Shown: positions 49,696-58,452, numbered from the stretch's first letter. The stretch is DNA of 64,000 nt from AC-38 sp033856025 (GCA_033856025.1 JAWVFQ010000030.1:1-64000), one strand, 5' to 3'. A program made the numbers and translations. Notes: generated by a model not told the origin, from the letters alone.

Positions 49696-51320
49696 AGGCC
49701 CTGGCCGCGGCCGTCGTCCTGGCGCTCGGCGCCGGCGGCGGCGTGCTCGCGCTCGGAGCCGGGCGCGACGAGCCCGCGCCGCCCAGTGGCCCGCGCGTCG
49801 TGGCCCACACGAGCCCGTCGCGGACCGTCGAGTTCACGCTCTCGCTGCGCCAGGACCACGCGGCGGTCAGCCGCTTCCTGAACGCGCTGGACGACCCGGC
49901 CTCGCCGCAGTACCACCACTTCATCTCCCCCGCCCAGTTCGGCGCGCGCTTCGGCGTCTCGTCGGCCGAGCTGGCCCGGGTCCGCACCGCTCTGAGGGCC
50001 GCCGGCCTGGAGGTCACCTCCAGCGTCCCCCAGCGCACGTCGCTGGGCGTCCGCGGCCGCGTGGCCGACGTCGAGCGGCTGTTCGGCACGCGCCTGAACG
50101 AGTGGGTCGGCGCCGACGGCCGGCGCTACCGCGCGCCGGTTCGTCCCCCGCGGATCCCGCGCGCCCTGGACCGCGCGGTGGCCGCGGCCACCGGGCTGGA
50201 CAACCGCCCGCGCTACCACTTCCAGGCCGTCCCCAAGGAGGGCCTGACCCCCCGTATCTCCCGCACCACCTACAACGTCACCCCGCTCCACACCCGCGGC
50301 GTGGACGGCCGCGGACAGACGATCGCGATCCTGTCCTACGACTCCTTCCAGGACTCCGACGTGGCCGCCTTCGACCGCCAGATGGGCATCGTCGGCGCGC
50401 CGCCGGTGCGCCACGTCCCCGTCGACGGGAAGATCGAGCCCGGTGACGGCCAGGTCGAGGTCGACCTCGACATCGACGTCGTGCGCAACATCGCGCCGCG
50501 CGCGCAGATCCTCAACTACGAGATGCCCAACGACGGCCGTCCCATGGCCGTGGTCATCGACAAGATCGTCGCCGACGGGAAGGTGGAGGTCATCTCCAAC
50601 TCCTGGGGCGCCTGCGCCGTCGCGTACTCGGCCCAGCAGCGCGCGGCCGACCAGGCTTCGATCGCCGCGGCCGCGGCGCGCGGGATCACCATGTACGTCG
50701 CCTCGGGCGACGCCGGCTCCTACGACTGCCAGCACAGCGACCCGTCCGACACGCGCGTGTCCGTGGACTGGCCGTCGTCGAGCCCCAACGCGGTGGCCGT
50801 GGGCGGGACGCTGCTGTCCGTGCGCCGCGACAACACCTACCTCACCGAGACCGGCTGGGAGGACCCGCTGTCCAACGCCGGCGGCGGCGGCGGCCTGAGC
50901 ACCTTCTTCGCCCGCCCCGCCTACCAGCGCGGCCCCGGCGTGCAGAACCGCTTCAGCACCGGCAAGCGCCAGGTGCCCGACGTGGCGGCCGCGGCCGACG
51001 GCGACTCGGGATGGCTTATCGTCACGAGCGGCGAGGCGGTCAAGGTGGGCGGGACCAGCGCCGCGGCGCCGTTCTGGGCGGCCTCCATGCTGCTGGTGGG
51101 CCAGCACGCGCGCCGCCAGGGCGCCGGGCGCGTCGGCTTCGCCAACCCGCTGCTCTACCGCATCGCGGCCCGCCGCGACTCGCCGTTCCACGACGTGACC
51201 GCCGGCGGCAACCGCGGCTACCGCGCCACGCCGGGCTGGGACTACGCCACGGGCTGGGGTTCGCCCGACGTGGCCGCGCTGGCCGACTCGGTGGTGGCCG
51301 AGCTCAAGCGCGGTCGATGA
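49692..51320 (+). CDS. Sedolisin (pro-kumamolisin family serine-carboxyl peptidase)
   Basis: 542 residues. A signal-like N-terminus and a propeptide (about 35-180, with SPQYHHFISPAQFGARFGV) precede the catalytic domain. The sedolisin catalytic pieces are present: E256 and D260 in GQVEVDLDIDVVR, D340 in VASGDAGSYDC and S456 in GGTSAAAPFWAA. The first residue of the family's SGTS motif is replaced by Gly. A C-terminal calcium-binding stretch ends with GGNRGYRATPGWDYATGWGSP. It is an acid-active secreted endopeptidase made as a zymogen. It overlaps neighbours on both sides by 4 bp. Confidence 0.92.
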   Translation: MKALAAAVVLALGAGGGVLALGAGRDEPAPPSGPRVVAHTSPSRTVEFTLSLRQDHAAVSRFLNALDDPASPQYHHFISPAQFGARFGVSSAELARVRTALRAAGLEVTSSVPQRTSLGVRGRVADVERLFGTRLNEWVGADGRRYRAPVRPPRIPRALDRAVAAATGLDNRPRYHFQAVPKEGLTPRISRTTYNVTPLHTRGVDGRGQTIAILSYDSFQDSDVAAFDRQMGIVGAPPVRHVPVDGKIEPGDGQVEVDLDIDVVRNIAPRAQILNYEMPNDGRPMAVVIDKIVADGKVEVISNSWGACAVAYSAQQRAADQASIAAAAARGITMYVASGDAGSYDCQHSDPSDTRVSVDWPSSSPNAVAVGGTLLSVRRDNTYLTETGWEDPLSNAGGGGGLSTFFARPAYQRGPGVQNRFSTGKRQVPDVAAAADGDSGWLIVTSGEAVKVGGTSAAAPFWAASMLLVGQHARRQGAGRVGFANPLLYRIAARRDSPFHDVTAGGNRGYRATPGWDYATGWGSPDVAALADSVVAELKRGR

Positions 51321-52480
51321 GCGCGGGCCCGGCCGAGCCGGTCCCGGAGCTCGAGTCGGCCGAGTCGGGCGTCTTCGGCGTCGCGGCGGTGCTGCGCGAC
51401 TTCGACGAGGCCGACGTGGCGCGCCTGCGCGCGGTCGCCGCCGCGATCCGCAGCCCCGAGCGCCCCGCCGTGCGCAGCGCGATCGCCCTGTCGGGCTCGG
51501 CCGCCCAGTCGCGCGTGCAGCCGTTCCCGGGGGACTTCGACTTCTTCGAGCGCGTCCACATCCGAGCGCCCAGCCGCACCGCCGCCCAGCTGGAGCTGCG
51601 CGACGTCATGGTCGCCACGATCGCGGGGGCCTTCGCCAACCCCGACCTCCAGTTCTCCGAGATGAAGCTGGGGCTGCACCCGCGTGACCGCACGCCGCTG
51701 TCCTGGACGCTGGTGCACGTGGATGCCCGCGCGCTGGAGCTCGAGGACGGGAGCACCCTGGCCATGGACGACGTCCTGGACGAGCCCGGCTTCGTCAAGC
51801 TCGATTGGGTCCACGCCGACCACGCCCGCGGGCGGCTGGTCAACGTGTCCAAGGTCCTGGACCCGACCTGGGAGTCGCCGGACGGCGACATCGTCGCGCT
51901 GGACGGGGTGCTCGACGCCTTCTACCAGGAGGTCTACCTCGACCCCGACTCGCGGATCGACGTCGAGCGCCTCGTCCACCACGTGCGCCCGGACGACCTC
52001 GTCGCCTACGTGCAGCAGCTGGAGAGCGAGGTGCGCAAGTACTCCGACCCCGCGCACGCCAACCACGGCAAGGTGGCCAAGCGCCTCTACAACCTGTGCC
52101 GCGTCCAGGGCCGCGCGGCGGAGGCGGCCTACCTGCGCTCGCTGTTCGACGATCCGCCCGCGCGGCTCTACCAGGTCCAGGGCATGCTTCACGCGCTGGA
52201 GCCCGCGCTGGGCTCGCGCCGCCTGCCCGCCGAGGTCGTGGCCAGCCAGTCCCGCGAGCTCGGCGACCTGCTGCGCACGTGCTACTCGGGCGACGACCGC
52301 GACGAGCTGTGCGGGCTGGTGTCCCAGCTGGCCGGCCTGGAGGAGGCGGCCCGCGCGCAGGCCGCCCTGCGCGTCGCCGGGGCCGCCAACGCGCAGGTCA
52401 GCGACTACTTCGGCCGGCGCATCGCCGAGAACGAGGCGCTGCGCGACTACGTGGAAGAGCTGCGGGCGCTCGCGCCCTAG
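51317..52480 (+). CDS. Nucleotidyltransferase-fold protein (unknown role)
   Basis: 387 residues from the ATG at 51317 (ATGA overlap with the sedolisin gene). The N-terminal fold shows the nucleotidyltransferase signature: IALSGSAAQ with G60-S61, then D73-F-D75 (GDFDFFERV) after 11 residues, and a third acidic residue near D163 (VKLDWVHADH). The C-terminal half is helical, with a possible tetratricopeptide-like run. Such pol-beta-type enzymes transfer nucleotides to proteins, RNA or antibiotics. The real substrate is unknown. Its stop shares CTAG with the convergent RyR/RCK gene. Confidence 0.6.
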   Translation: MSAGPAEPVPELESAESGVFGVAAVLRDFDEADVARLRAVAAAIRSPERPAVRSAIALSGSAAQSRVQPFPGDFDFFERVHIRAPSRTAAQLELRDVMVATIAGAFANPDLQFSEMKLGLHPRDRTPLSWTLVHVDARALELEDGSTLAMDDVLDEPGFVKLDWVHADHARGRLVNVSKVLDPTWESPDGDIVALDGVLDAFYQEVYLDPDSRIDVERLVHHVRPDDLVAYVQQLESEVRKYSDPAHANHGKVAKRLYNLCRVQGRAAEAAYLRSLFDDPPARLYQVQGMLHALEPALGSRRLPAEVVASQSRELGDLLRTCYSGDDRDELCGLVSQLAGLEEAARAQAALRVAGAANAQVSDYFGRRIAENEALRDYVEELRALAP

Positions 52481-54240
52481 GTGCGCGCGCGGCCGCGGCT
52501 GCGGTACACCCGCAGACCGGCGCGGGCCAGCATCTCGGGGATCTCGCGGACCGGCTCGCGGTCCTTGTCGCGCTCGGCCTCGGGGAGCTCCTCCCACGGG
52601 ACCAGCAGCGGGTGCAGCCGCTGCTCGGGGTCCTTGGGCCCGGTGGTGGGCCGCCAGCCGTCGCGCTCCAGGTCGGCCATCCAGCGGTCGTGCTCCGCCC
52701 GGGCCAGCGCCTCGACCTCCTCGTCGGAGAACTCGAACATCGGCCCCTCGCCGTCGAGCACCAGCGGGGTGGGCGCCAGCCCGCAGCCGGTCTCCGCGAG
52801 CTTGTCGCCGATCCCGTCGGCGAAGCGCCGGTTGGAGTCGCGCAGCGACTCGGGAAGCTCGTCCCACGGCGCCACCGAGGGGTTCTCGTCCGGCGTGATC
52901 CCGCGGGCCAGCTCGGCGCGGCGGTACTGCTCGTGCTTGGCGCGGGCGATCTGCTCCGTCGTGCCGCCCAGCAGCACGGCCGGCGTGGCCGCCTCGGAGA
53001 ACACGCCGAACGGCTCGATCCTCGACATGCGGCCCTCGTCGTCGGCCAGGGCGACGCCCACCCCGGCGTTGGCGTCGGGCAGCGCGACCACGACGGGCAC
53101 GGCGCAGGTGTCCGGCCGCGCGTGCAGCGCCAGGGCCGCCGCCATGGCCTGCGACTGGCTCCACAGGCAGACGTAGGCGAACGTCACGTCGGCCGCCCCG
53201 TCCTCGCCCGCCATCGCGCCGCCCTCGCGAAACGCGCCCGACTCCAGCGGCATCTGCCGCGCGTCCAGGCGGCACGCACGCTCCAGCGCCGGCTGGCGCT
53301 CGATCAGCGCGGCCACGTCGGACTCCGCGTTCGGTCCGGCCACGGTCACGCGCAGGCGCGGCGCCTGGTCGACCGTCAGGGCGTGCCAGGTGTTGACGAG
53401 GTGCAGCAGCAGCTGCTCGCCCACGCTCTCCAGGCCCACGATGAGCACGTGCGGGTCCGGCGTGTCCTTGAACGGCGGCCAGCGCTGGACCATCAGGCGC
53501 GCCGCGGTCAGGTAGACGTTGAAGAACTCCAGGCGGATGCTGGGCTCGCGCGCCGTGGTGAGCGCCTCGGCGGTCAGCGAGCGCAGCAGCTCGGGGTCGT
53601 CGAGGTGGGCGAAGACGGTGAGGATGCCCGTCTTGCGCTGGTCGAGCAGCTGCTCGGCCGCGGCCGCGGCGTCGACGTTGATCCCGTCCTCACCGCAGGT
53701 GAGGAAGAGCAGGCGCGCCCGGTCCACGCCGGTGCGCGCCAGCAGCGCGGGGTCCGCGGCGTCGCCCGCCACGACGATCGCGCCGCGCTCGCGCGCGCCC
53801 TCGGCGCCCGCGCTGTGCACGTTGCCGTCGATGGCCACGACGTGATGGCCGCCCTCGCGGAACGCGGCGGCCAGGCGGCGGCCCATCTCCCCCAGGCCGG
53901 CCACGACCACGTGGTCGCGGGCGAAGAGCCGCACCCGCACGTGCTGGACGCGCTCGCGGAACAGCAGGACGAGGCCGCGCAGCGCCGCGTAGCCCGTGAC
54001 CAGCGGACCCAGGAAGCGGGCGATCTCCAGGGTCACCGGCACCGGCGGCGCCACGTCGCCGCCCAGGCCGAACAGGCCCAGGGACCGGTAGAGCGAGTCG
54101 AGGAGGCCGTAGTCGGCGCTCTTGAGGCGGTGGAAGCCGATCGTCCCGAGGACCAGGACGGCCACGCCCGCCAGGAAGGCGATGGCCGGGCGCACCGTCC
54201 CCACCCACGGACGGACCCACTGAAGCGAGCGGCGGATCAC
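52477..54240 (-). CDS. RCK/TrkA-N channel-type protein with tandem RyR repeats
   Basis: 587 residues from the GTG at 54240. Two transmembrane segments occur near 14-36 and 68-93. A Rossmann RCK module begins DHVVVAGLGEMGRRLA (near 108) and a second nucleotide-binding unit HVLIVGLESVGEQLL (near 255). The C-terminus has two RyR-like repeats: repeat 1 at about 431-485 (ARAKHEQYRR, VAPWDELPESLR) and repeat 2 at about 511-578 (ARAEHDRWMADLERDGW, HPLLVPWEELPEAERDKDR). It is an ion-channel-like regulator; the ion is not known. Coupled to ClpS by a 4-bp overlap at its start. Confidence 0.78.
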   Translation of the reverse strand: MIRRSLQWVRPWVGTVRPAIAFLAGVAVLVLGTIGFHRLKSADYGLLDSLYRSLGLFGLGGDVAPPVPVTLEIARFLGPLVTGYAALRGLVLLFRERVQHVRVRLFARDHVVVAGLGEMGRRLAAAFREGGHHVVAIDGNVHSAGAEGARERGAIVVAGDAADPALLARTGVDRARLLFLTCGEDGINVDAAAAAEQLLDQRKTGILTVFAHLDDPELLRSLTAEALTTAREPSIRLEFFNVYLTAARLMVQRWPPFKDTPDPHVLIVGLESVGEQLLLHLVNTWHALTVDQAPRLRVTVAGPNAESDVAALIERQPALERACRLDARQMPLESGAFREGGAMAGEDGAADVTFAYVCLWSQSQAMAAALALHARPDTCAVPVVVALPDANAGVGVALADDEGRMSRIEPFGVFSEAATPAVLLGGTTEQIARAKHEQYRRAELARGITPDENPSVAPWDELPESLRDSNRRFADGIGDKLAETGCGLAPTPLVLDGEGPMFEFSDEEVEALARAEHDRWMADLERDGWRPTTGPKDPEQRLHPLLVPWEELPEAERDKDREPVREIPEMLARAGLRVYRSRGRART

Positions 54241-54524
54241 CCCGGCTCGAGCGGGGCCATGGTGAGCCCCGCGTCGTTGAGCTGCTCCCAGTAGAGCTCG
54301 GCCGGCTCGCGCTGGCCGGTCCACACGATCGCCTGGCCGCTGTTGTGGATGCGGTCGGCGATCGCGTAGCCGGTGTCGAGCGACACCCCGGGTATGAAAG
54401 CGGCCACGGTCTGGGCCACGTGGTCGAACGTGTTGTGGTCGTCGTTGCGCACGATCACGCGCCACGCGCCGCCCTGGCCCGAGCCCGGGTCCGCGGCGCG
54501 CGGCAGCTCGACGGTCTGGCCCAT
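54237..54524 (-). CDS. clpS: ATP-dependent Clp protease adaptor ClpS
   Basis: 95 residues. The N-terminal substrate-binding motif VRNDDHNTFDHVAQTV (NDD at 27-29) and the overall length match ClpS, which presents N-degron substrates to ClpAP/ClpCP proteases in the cytoplasm. The ATG overlaps the last base of the aldehyde dehydrogenase stop, and its own stop overlaps the RCK gene, so it sits inside the GMC-ALDH-ClpS-channel operon, an unusual location for this gene. Confidence 0.93.
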   Translation of the reverse strand: MGQTVELPRAADPGSGQGGAWRVIVRNDDHNTFDHVAQTVAAFIPGVSLDTGYAIADRIHNSGQAIVWTGQREPAELYWEQLNDAGLTMAPLEPG

Positions 54525-55963
54525 CAGAGCTGCATGGCCTTCGGCACGAGGAACTCCTCCAGCGCGTAGCGGCCCAGCTCGCGGCCGTGGCCGGACTGCT
54601 TGAGCCCGCCGAAGGGCGCCAGCGGGTTGAACGTGGCGCCGTTGATCTCCACCTGGCCGGTCCGGATGCGCCGGGCCACGCGCTGCGCGCGCTCGGGGTC
54701 GCCCGACCACACGCCGCCGGCCAGCCCGTACTCGGTGTCGTTGGCGATGCGCACGGCGTCGTCCTCGTCGTCGTAGGGCATGATCGCCAGCACGGGGCCG
54801 AAGATCTCCTCCTGGGCGATGGTCATCTCGGGCTTGACGTCGGAGAAGACGGTGGGCCGCACGAAGTAGCCCTGGTCCAGGCCCTCGGGCGGCTCCTCGC
54901 CGCCGGTGACCAGCCGCGCGCCCTCCGCCTCGCCCTGGCGGATGTAGCCGCGCACGCGCTCGCGCTGGGTGTCGGAGACCAGCGGCCCCAGCCGCGTGCC
55001 CTCGGCGAACGGGTCGCCGGGCGTGAACTGCTCGGCCACGGCGGCGGCGATCCGCTCGGCCTCCTCCAGGCGCTCGCGCGGGACGAGCATGCGCGTGAGC
55101 GCGCTGCACGTCTGCCCGGAGTTCAGGAAGCACTTCGAGACGCCGTCGGCCACGGCGGCCTCCAGATCGGCGTCCTCGAGGATGACGTTGGGCGACTTGC
55201 CGCCCAGCTCCAGCGCCACCGGCTTGACCCGGGCGCTGGCCAGCTCGCTGACGCGCCGGCCCGCGCGCGTGGACCCCGTGAACGAGACCATGTCCACGCC
55301 CTCGTGGGAGACGATCGCCTCGCCGACCACGGGCCCGGTGCCCGTGACCAGGTTGAAGATGCCGGCGGGCGCGCCGACGGCCTCGAAGATCTCGGCCAGC
55401 ACGAACGCGTTGAGCGGCACGACCTCCGACGGCTTGAGCACCACCGTGCATCCGGCCGCCAGGGCCGGCGCGACCTTGGCGCAGATCTGGTGCAGCGGGT
55501 AGTTCCACGGCGTGATCGCGCCGACCACGCCGGCCGGCTCGCGCACGACCAGGGAGTTGCCGATCCGCTCCTCCCAGGTCACCTGCTCCATGAGCGCGGG
55601 CATGGAGGAGAACGTCATCGTCGGCAGGCCGGCCTGAATGGCCTTGGACAGCGGGAGCGGCATGCCGAGCTCCTGAGCCACCAGCCCCGCGATCTCGTCC
55701 GAACGGGCGGCCAGCGCGGCGGCGATGCCCTCCAGCAGCGCGGCGCGCTGCTCGCGCGGCGTCTGGGACCAGGTCTCGAAGGCCTCGCGCGCGGCGGCCA
55801 CAGCGCGGTCCACGTCCCGCGGCGTCCCGGCCGGGATGCGGCCCATGACCTCCTCGGTCGTGGAGTTGACGACGTCGATCGTGTCGTCGCCCTCGGGGTC
55901 GACCCACTCGCCTCCGACGAAGAGCTTGTCGCGGACGATCAGTGTCTGCTCGGTGGTGGCCAT
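54524..55963 (-). CDS. NAD(P)-dependent aldehyde dehydrogenase
   Basis: 479 residues, standard length. Catalytic residues are N154 in TPWNYPLHQI, E252 in LELGGKSPNV and C286 in NSGQTCSALT. FTGSTRAGRR supplies the NAD-binding turn. It oxidises an aldehyde to the acid in the cytoplasm. Its position 12 bp after the GMC oxidoreductase gene suggests it takes the aldehyde made by that alcohol oxidase. Substrate length and type cannot be set from sequence alone. Confidence 0.94.
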   Translation of the reverse strand: MATTEQTLIVRDKLFVGGEWVDPEGDDTIDVVNSTTEEVMGRIPAGTPRDVDRAVAAAREAFETWSQTPREQRAALLEGIAAALAARSDEIAGLVAQELGMPLPLSKAIQAGLPTMTFSSMPALMEQVTWEERIGNSLVVREPAGVVGAITPWNYPLHQICAKVAPALAAGCTVVLKPSEVVPLNAFVLAEIFEAVGAPAGIFNLVTGTGPVVGEAIVSHEGVDMVSFTGSTRAGRRVSELASARVKPVALELGGKSPNVILEDADLEAAVADGVSKCFLNSGQTCSALTRMLVPRERLEEAERIAAAVAEQFTPGDPFAEGTRLGPLVSDTQRERVRGYIRQGEAEGARLVTGGEEPPEGLDQGYFVRPTVFSDVKPEMTIAQEEIFGPVLAIMPYDDEDDAVRIANDTEYGLAGGVWSGDPERAQRVARRIRTGQVEINGATFNPLAPFGGLKQSGHGRELGRYALEEFLVPKAMQL

Positions 55964-55975
55964 GTGCTCTGTCTC

Positions 55976-57973
55976 CTAGGTGGTGGCGGGCTCGGCGGCG
56001 GGCTTGGCAGGCTTCGCCCCGGACGCCGCGGCGATCGCCTCGGCCGTGCGGTGGGCGAGCGCCATGATCGAGATCATCGGGTTGGTCCCCGAGGCGGACG
56101 GGAACGCGCTGGCGTCCCCCACCCACACCCCGGGCGTGTCGTGCAGCTGTCCGTGCGGATCGGCCACGCTGGTCGCCGGATCGGCGCCCATGCGGGCGGT
56201 GCCCATCTGGTGCGCCGCGAACAGGCGATGGCCCCCGAAGCGCAGCGGGATGCGCTGGAGGCGCGCGATGAACGCGTCGAGGTCGTCGCCGCGGCGCCAG
56301 CGCGGCAGGCCGGCGGCCATGCCCACGATCTCGCGCGCGCCGGCCGCCTCGTGCAGCCGGACCTGCGCGTCCAGCGCGCGGTGCATGTTGCGCACGTCGA
56401 GCTCGTCGGTCAGCGAGTACCAGGGCACCGACTCGCCGTTGGCGTCGATGTCCACCCGGCCGCCGCCGCGGTCGCGCAGCAGGCCGATGAACGTGACGCC
56501 GTAGGGCACCTGCTCCATCAGCGTCTTGTGCGCGCGGGCGCCGCCGAAGGGCAGCGCCGAGCCGATCAGGCCGGGCGCGTACTGGGCGCTCTCCACGAGG
56601 AAGCCGTGGCCGTCCTCCACTTTGTCGAACTCGTCCACCAGCCCGGCCTGCGGGGCGCCCCACCAGGCGCGCTGGTCCTCGGGGTAGACGCCGTAGGTCG
56701 CGGTGCACGGATGCAGGTGCAGGTTCTGGCCGACGGCCGGGCCGCCGATCGCGCTGCGCAGCAGCAGGGCGGGGGTCTCCAGCGTCCCGGCGGCGGCCAC
56801 GACCTGGGGCGCGCGCACGGTGACGCGCGCGGTGCGACCGGTCTCGGGATCGGCGTAGGTGGCCTGCACGCCGGCGGCGCGCCCGCCCTCCACGAGGATG
56901 CGCTCGGCCCGCGTTCGGGCCAGGATGCGCGCGCCGCGGTTCGCCGCGTCGACCAGGTACGTCTTGGCGGTGGACTGCTTGGCCCCCGACTGGTCGCCGA
57001 AGCCCATGTAGGCGGCGGACTCCGGGTCGTACGTCTCGGGGTCGGTGTTGCGGGTGATCGTGGAGAACGACCAGTCCAGCGCCTGCGCGCCCTCCTTCAT
57101 CCGCTGGTGGGGGCCGTTGAGGTCCGAGCAGTCGCCGGTCACCGACAGCCTCCCCCACACGGCGTCGAGGTGGCGCTCGAAGTCCGGCCCGCCGACGTCC
57201 TCCAGGCCTTCGTTGGCCCAGTCCTCGCGCACCCACGGCTTCGTGCGCAGGCAGTTGGTCCAGTTGACGACCGTGCCGCCGCCCAGCGTGGCGCCGGCGT
57301 AGAGCGTGACGTTGAGGTCGGCGGTGGGCTGGGGCCCGCCGCGCCAGTACATCTTCTGGTAGGCGTCGAGCTCGAGCTGGGTGAAGTCGGACTCGTTGTA
57401 GTAGCCGCCGGCCTCCAGCACGACGACGCTCGCACCCGCGGCGCTCAGCTCGCCCGCGATCACGCCGCCCCCGGCGCCGGAGCCGACGATGCACACGTCA
57501 GCCTCCAGCTCCAGCTCGTCGCCCTCGGGGACGAGCGGCTCGATCGGCTTGGCGACGGAGGGCGGGGGCGTCGTGGGCCCGGGGTAGCCGAAGGCGCGCC
57601 AGTTGGGGTTCTGTCCCGTCTGCGGGTCGATCGGCGCGCCGTAGGCCAGGAAGAGGGTGAGCGAGATCAGGGCGCCCACCCCCGCCGCGGCCTCGGGGCC
57701 GAGCAGCGAGACGTTGGTCAGCAGCTGCTCGCGCGAGTCCTGCGTGGCCCTCATGAAGCCCTGGGCGGCGAGACCGTCGAGCAGCTGCATGAGGCCCGCC
57801 AGCTGGTCGGGCGGCAGCTGGGACAGGGCATCCTCCGCCATGGCGGGCACGCCGATGTCGCCGGCCGTGCGCGCCCACAGGCCGTGCGGGTCGGGCGCGT
57901 GCTCGATGGACGGCACCACGGTGTCGCATACCGCCGCCAGGATCGCCCGTCGTGTGTCGTCGAACTCGCTCAT
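55976..57973 (-). CDS. GMC-family oxidoreductase (long-chain alcohol oxidase-like)
   Basis: 665 residues. The N-terminal 150 residues form a separate domain similar to gluconate 2-dehydrogenase subunit 3 / TAT-associated modules. The FAD-binding motif VGSGAGGGVIAGELSAAG starts near residue 164. The C-terminal active-site part has the motif HQMGTARM (H588) and DASAFPSASGTNPMISIMAL. These are typical of FAD-dependent long-chain alcohol oxidases. No TAT signal is seen. It feeds an aldehyde to the aldehyde dehydrogenase that follows at 12 bp. Its ATG overlaps a TGA that is the relic 3' end of the MBL gene. Confidence 0.9.
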   Translation of the reverse strand: MSEFDDTRRAILAAVCDTVVPSIEHAPDPHGLWARTAGDIGVPAMAEDALSQLPPDQLAGLMQLLDGLAAQGFMRATQDSREQLLTNVSLLGPEAAAGVGALISLTLFLAYGAPIDPQTGQNPNWRAFGYPGPTTPPPSVAKPIEPLVPEGDELELEADVCIVGSGAGGGVIAGELSAAGASVVVLEAGGYYNESDFTQLELDAYQKMYWRGGPQPTADLNVTLYAGATLGGGTVVNWTNCLRTKPWVREDWANEGLEDVGGPDFERHLDAVWGRLSVTGDCSDLNGPHQRMKEGAQALDWSFSTITRNTDPETYDPESAAYMGFGDQSGAKQSTAKTYLVDAANRGARILARTRAERILVEGGRAAGVQATYADPETGRTARVTVRAPQVVAAAGTLETPALLLRSAIGGPAVGQNLHLHPCTATYGVYPEDQRAWWGAPQAGLVDEFDKVEDGHGFLVESAQYAPGLIGSALPFGGARAHKTLMEQVPYGVTFIGLLRDRGGGRVDIDANGESVPWYSLTDELDVRNMHRALDAQVRLHEAAGAREIVGMAAGLPRWRRGDDLDAFIARLQRIPLRFGGHRLFAAHQMGTARMGADPATSVADPHGQLHDTPGVWVGDASAFPSASGTNPMISIMALAHRTAEAIAAASGAKPAKPAAEPATT

Positions 57974-58003
57974 CGAACTCCTCGGTCGCTGGCGGCAGTC
58001 TCT

Positions 58004-58031
58004 CGCATGCGCCAGTACCGATCCAGGCCCA
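58004..58031 (-). repeat. 28-bp direct repeat, distal copy (relic of the MBL gene 3' end)
   Basis: The 28 bases are identical to 58762-58789, where they encode the G-L-D-R-Y-W-R-M-R end of the MBL protein. Read on the minus strand here they continue in frame through E-T-A-A-S-D-R-G-V-R to a TGA that overlaps the ATG of the GMC gene. This is the expected original gene end. The repeat brackets the toxin-antitoxin pair, suggesting target duplication during insertion. Confidence 0.75.
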
Positions 58032-58037
58032 CCCGTC

Positions 58038-58451
58038 TCATCCGCCGGGGGCCATCGTGCGCAGACCGGCCAGACGGGCGGCCGCGCTCTGGCGTTCGTC
58101 GTAGCTCACGAAGGCGTCGAGCGGCCCCGCACCGGCCGCGGCGGCGACGTGGATGGCGTCCAGCGCGCGCAGCGCCGGCTCGGCCAGCGCGCCCGCGGCG
58201 ACGAGCAGTGCGCGGTCGACCGGGACGAGGGCGAGCGCGTCGAACACCTCTCCGGCCCGCTCGACCAGGGCGCCGGGCGCCAGCCGCGGGTCGTTCGCCG
58301 CCGCACGCCGGACCGCCCGCGGGACCTCGGCCAGGACGAGCTCGCAGGAGACGAGGTCCGCGTCCCCCAGGAACGCGGTCAGCGACGCGGTCTCCGGCTC
58401 GGAGCGCACGAGCTTCACGAGCGCCGACGAATCGACGTAGAACAGCGCCAC
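58038..58451 (-). CDS. vapC: PIN-domain toxin ribonuclease (VapC family)
   Basis: 137 residues from the GTG at 58451. The four acidic residues of the PIN active site are present: D7 (VDSSAL), E42 (VLAEVPR), D98 (ALDAIHVA) and D118 (SYDER), as in VapC toxins that cut tRNA or rRNA. The start is 1 base after the antitoxin stop, the usual TA order with antitoxin first. It ends 6 bp from the distal 28-bp direct repeat. The target RNA is not predictable. Confidence 0.9.
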   Translation of the reverse strand: MALFYVDSSALVKLVRSEPETASLTAFLGDADLVSCELVLAEVPRAVRRAAANDPRLAPGALVERAGEVFDALALVPVDRALLVAAGALAEPALRALDAIHVAAAAGAGPLDAFVSYDERQSAAARLAGLRTMAPGG

Positions 58452-58452
58452 G

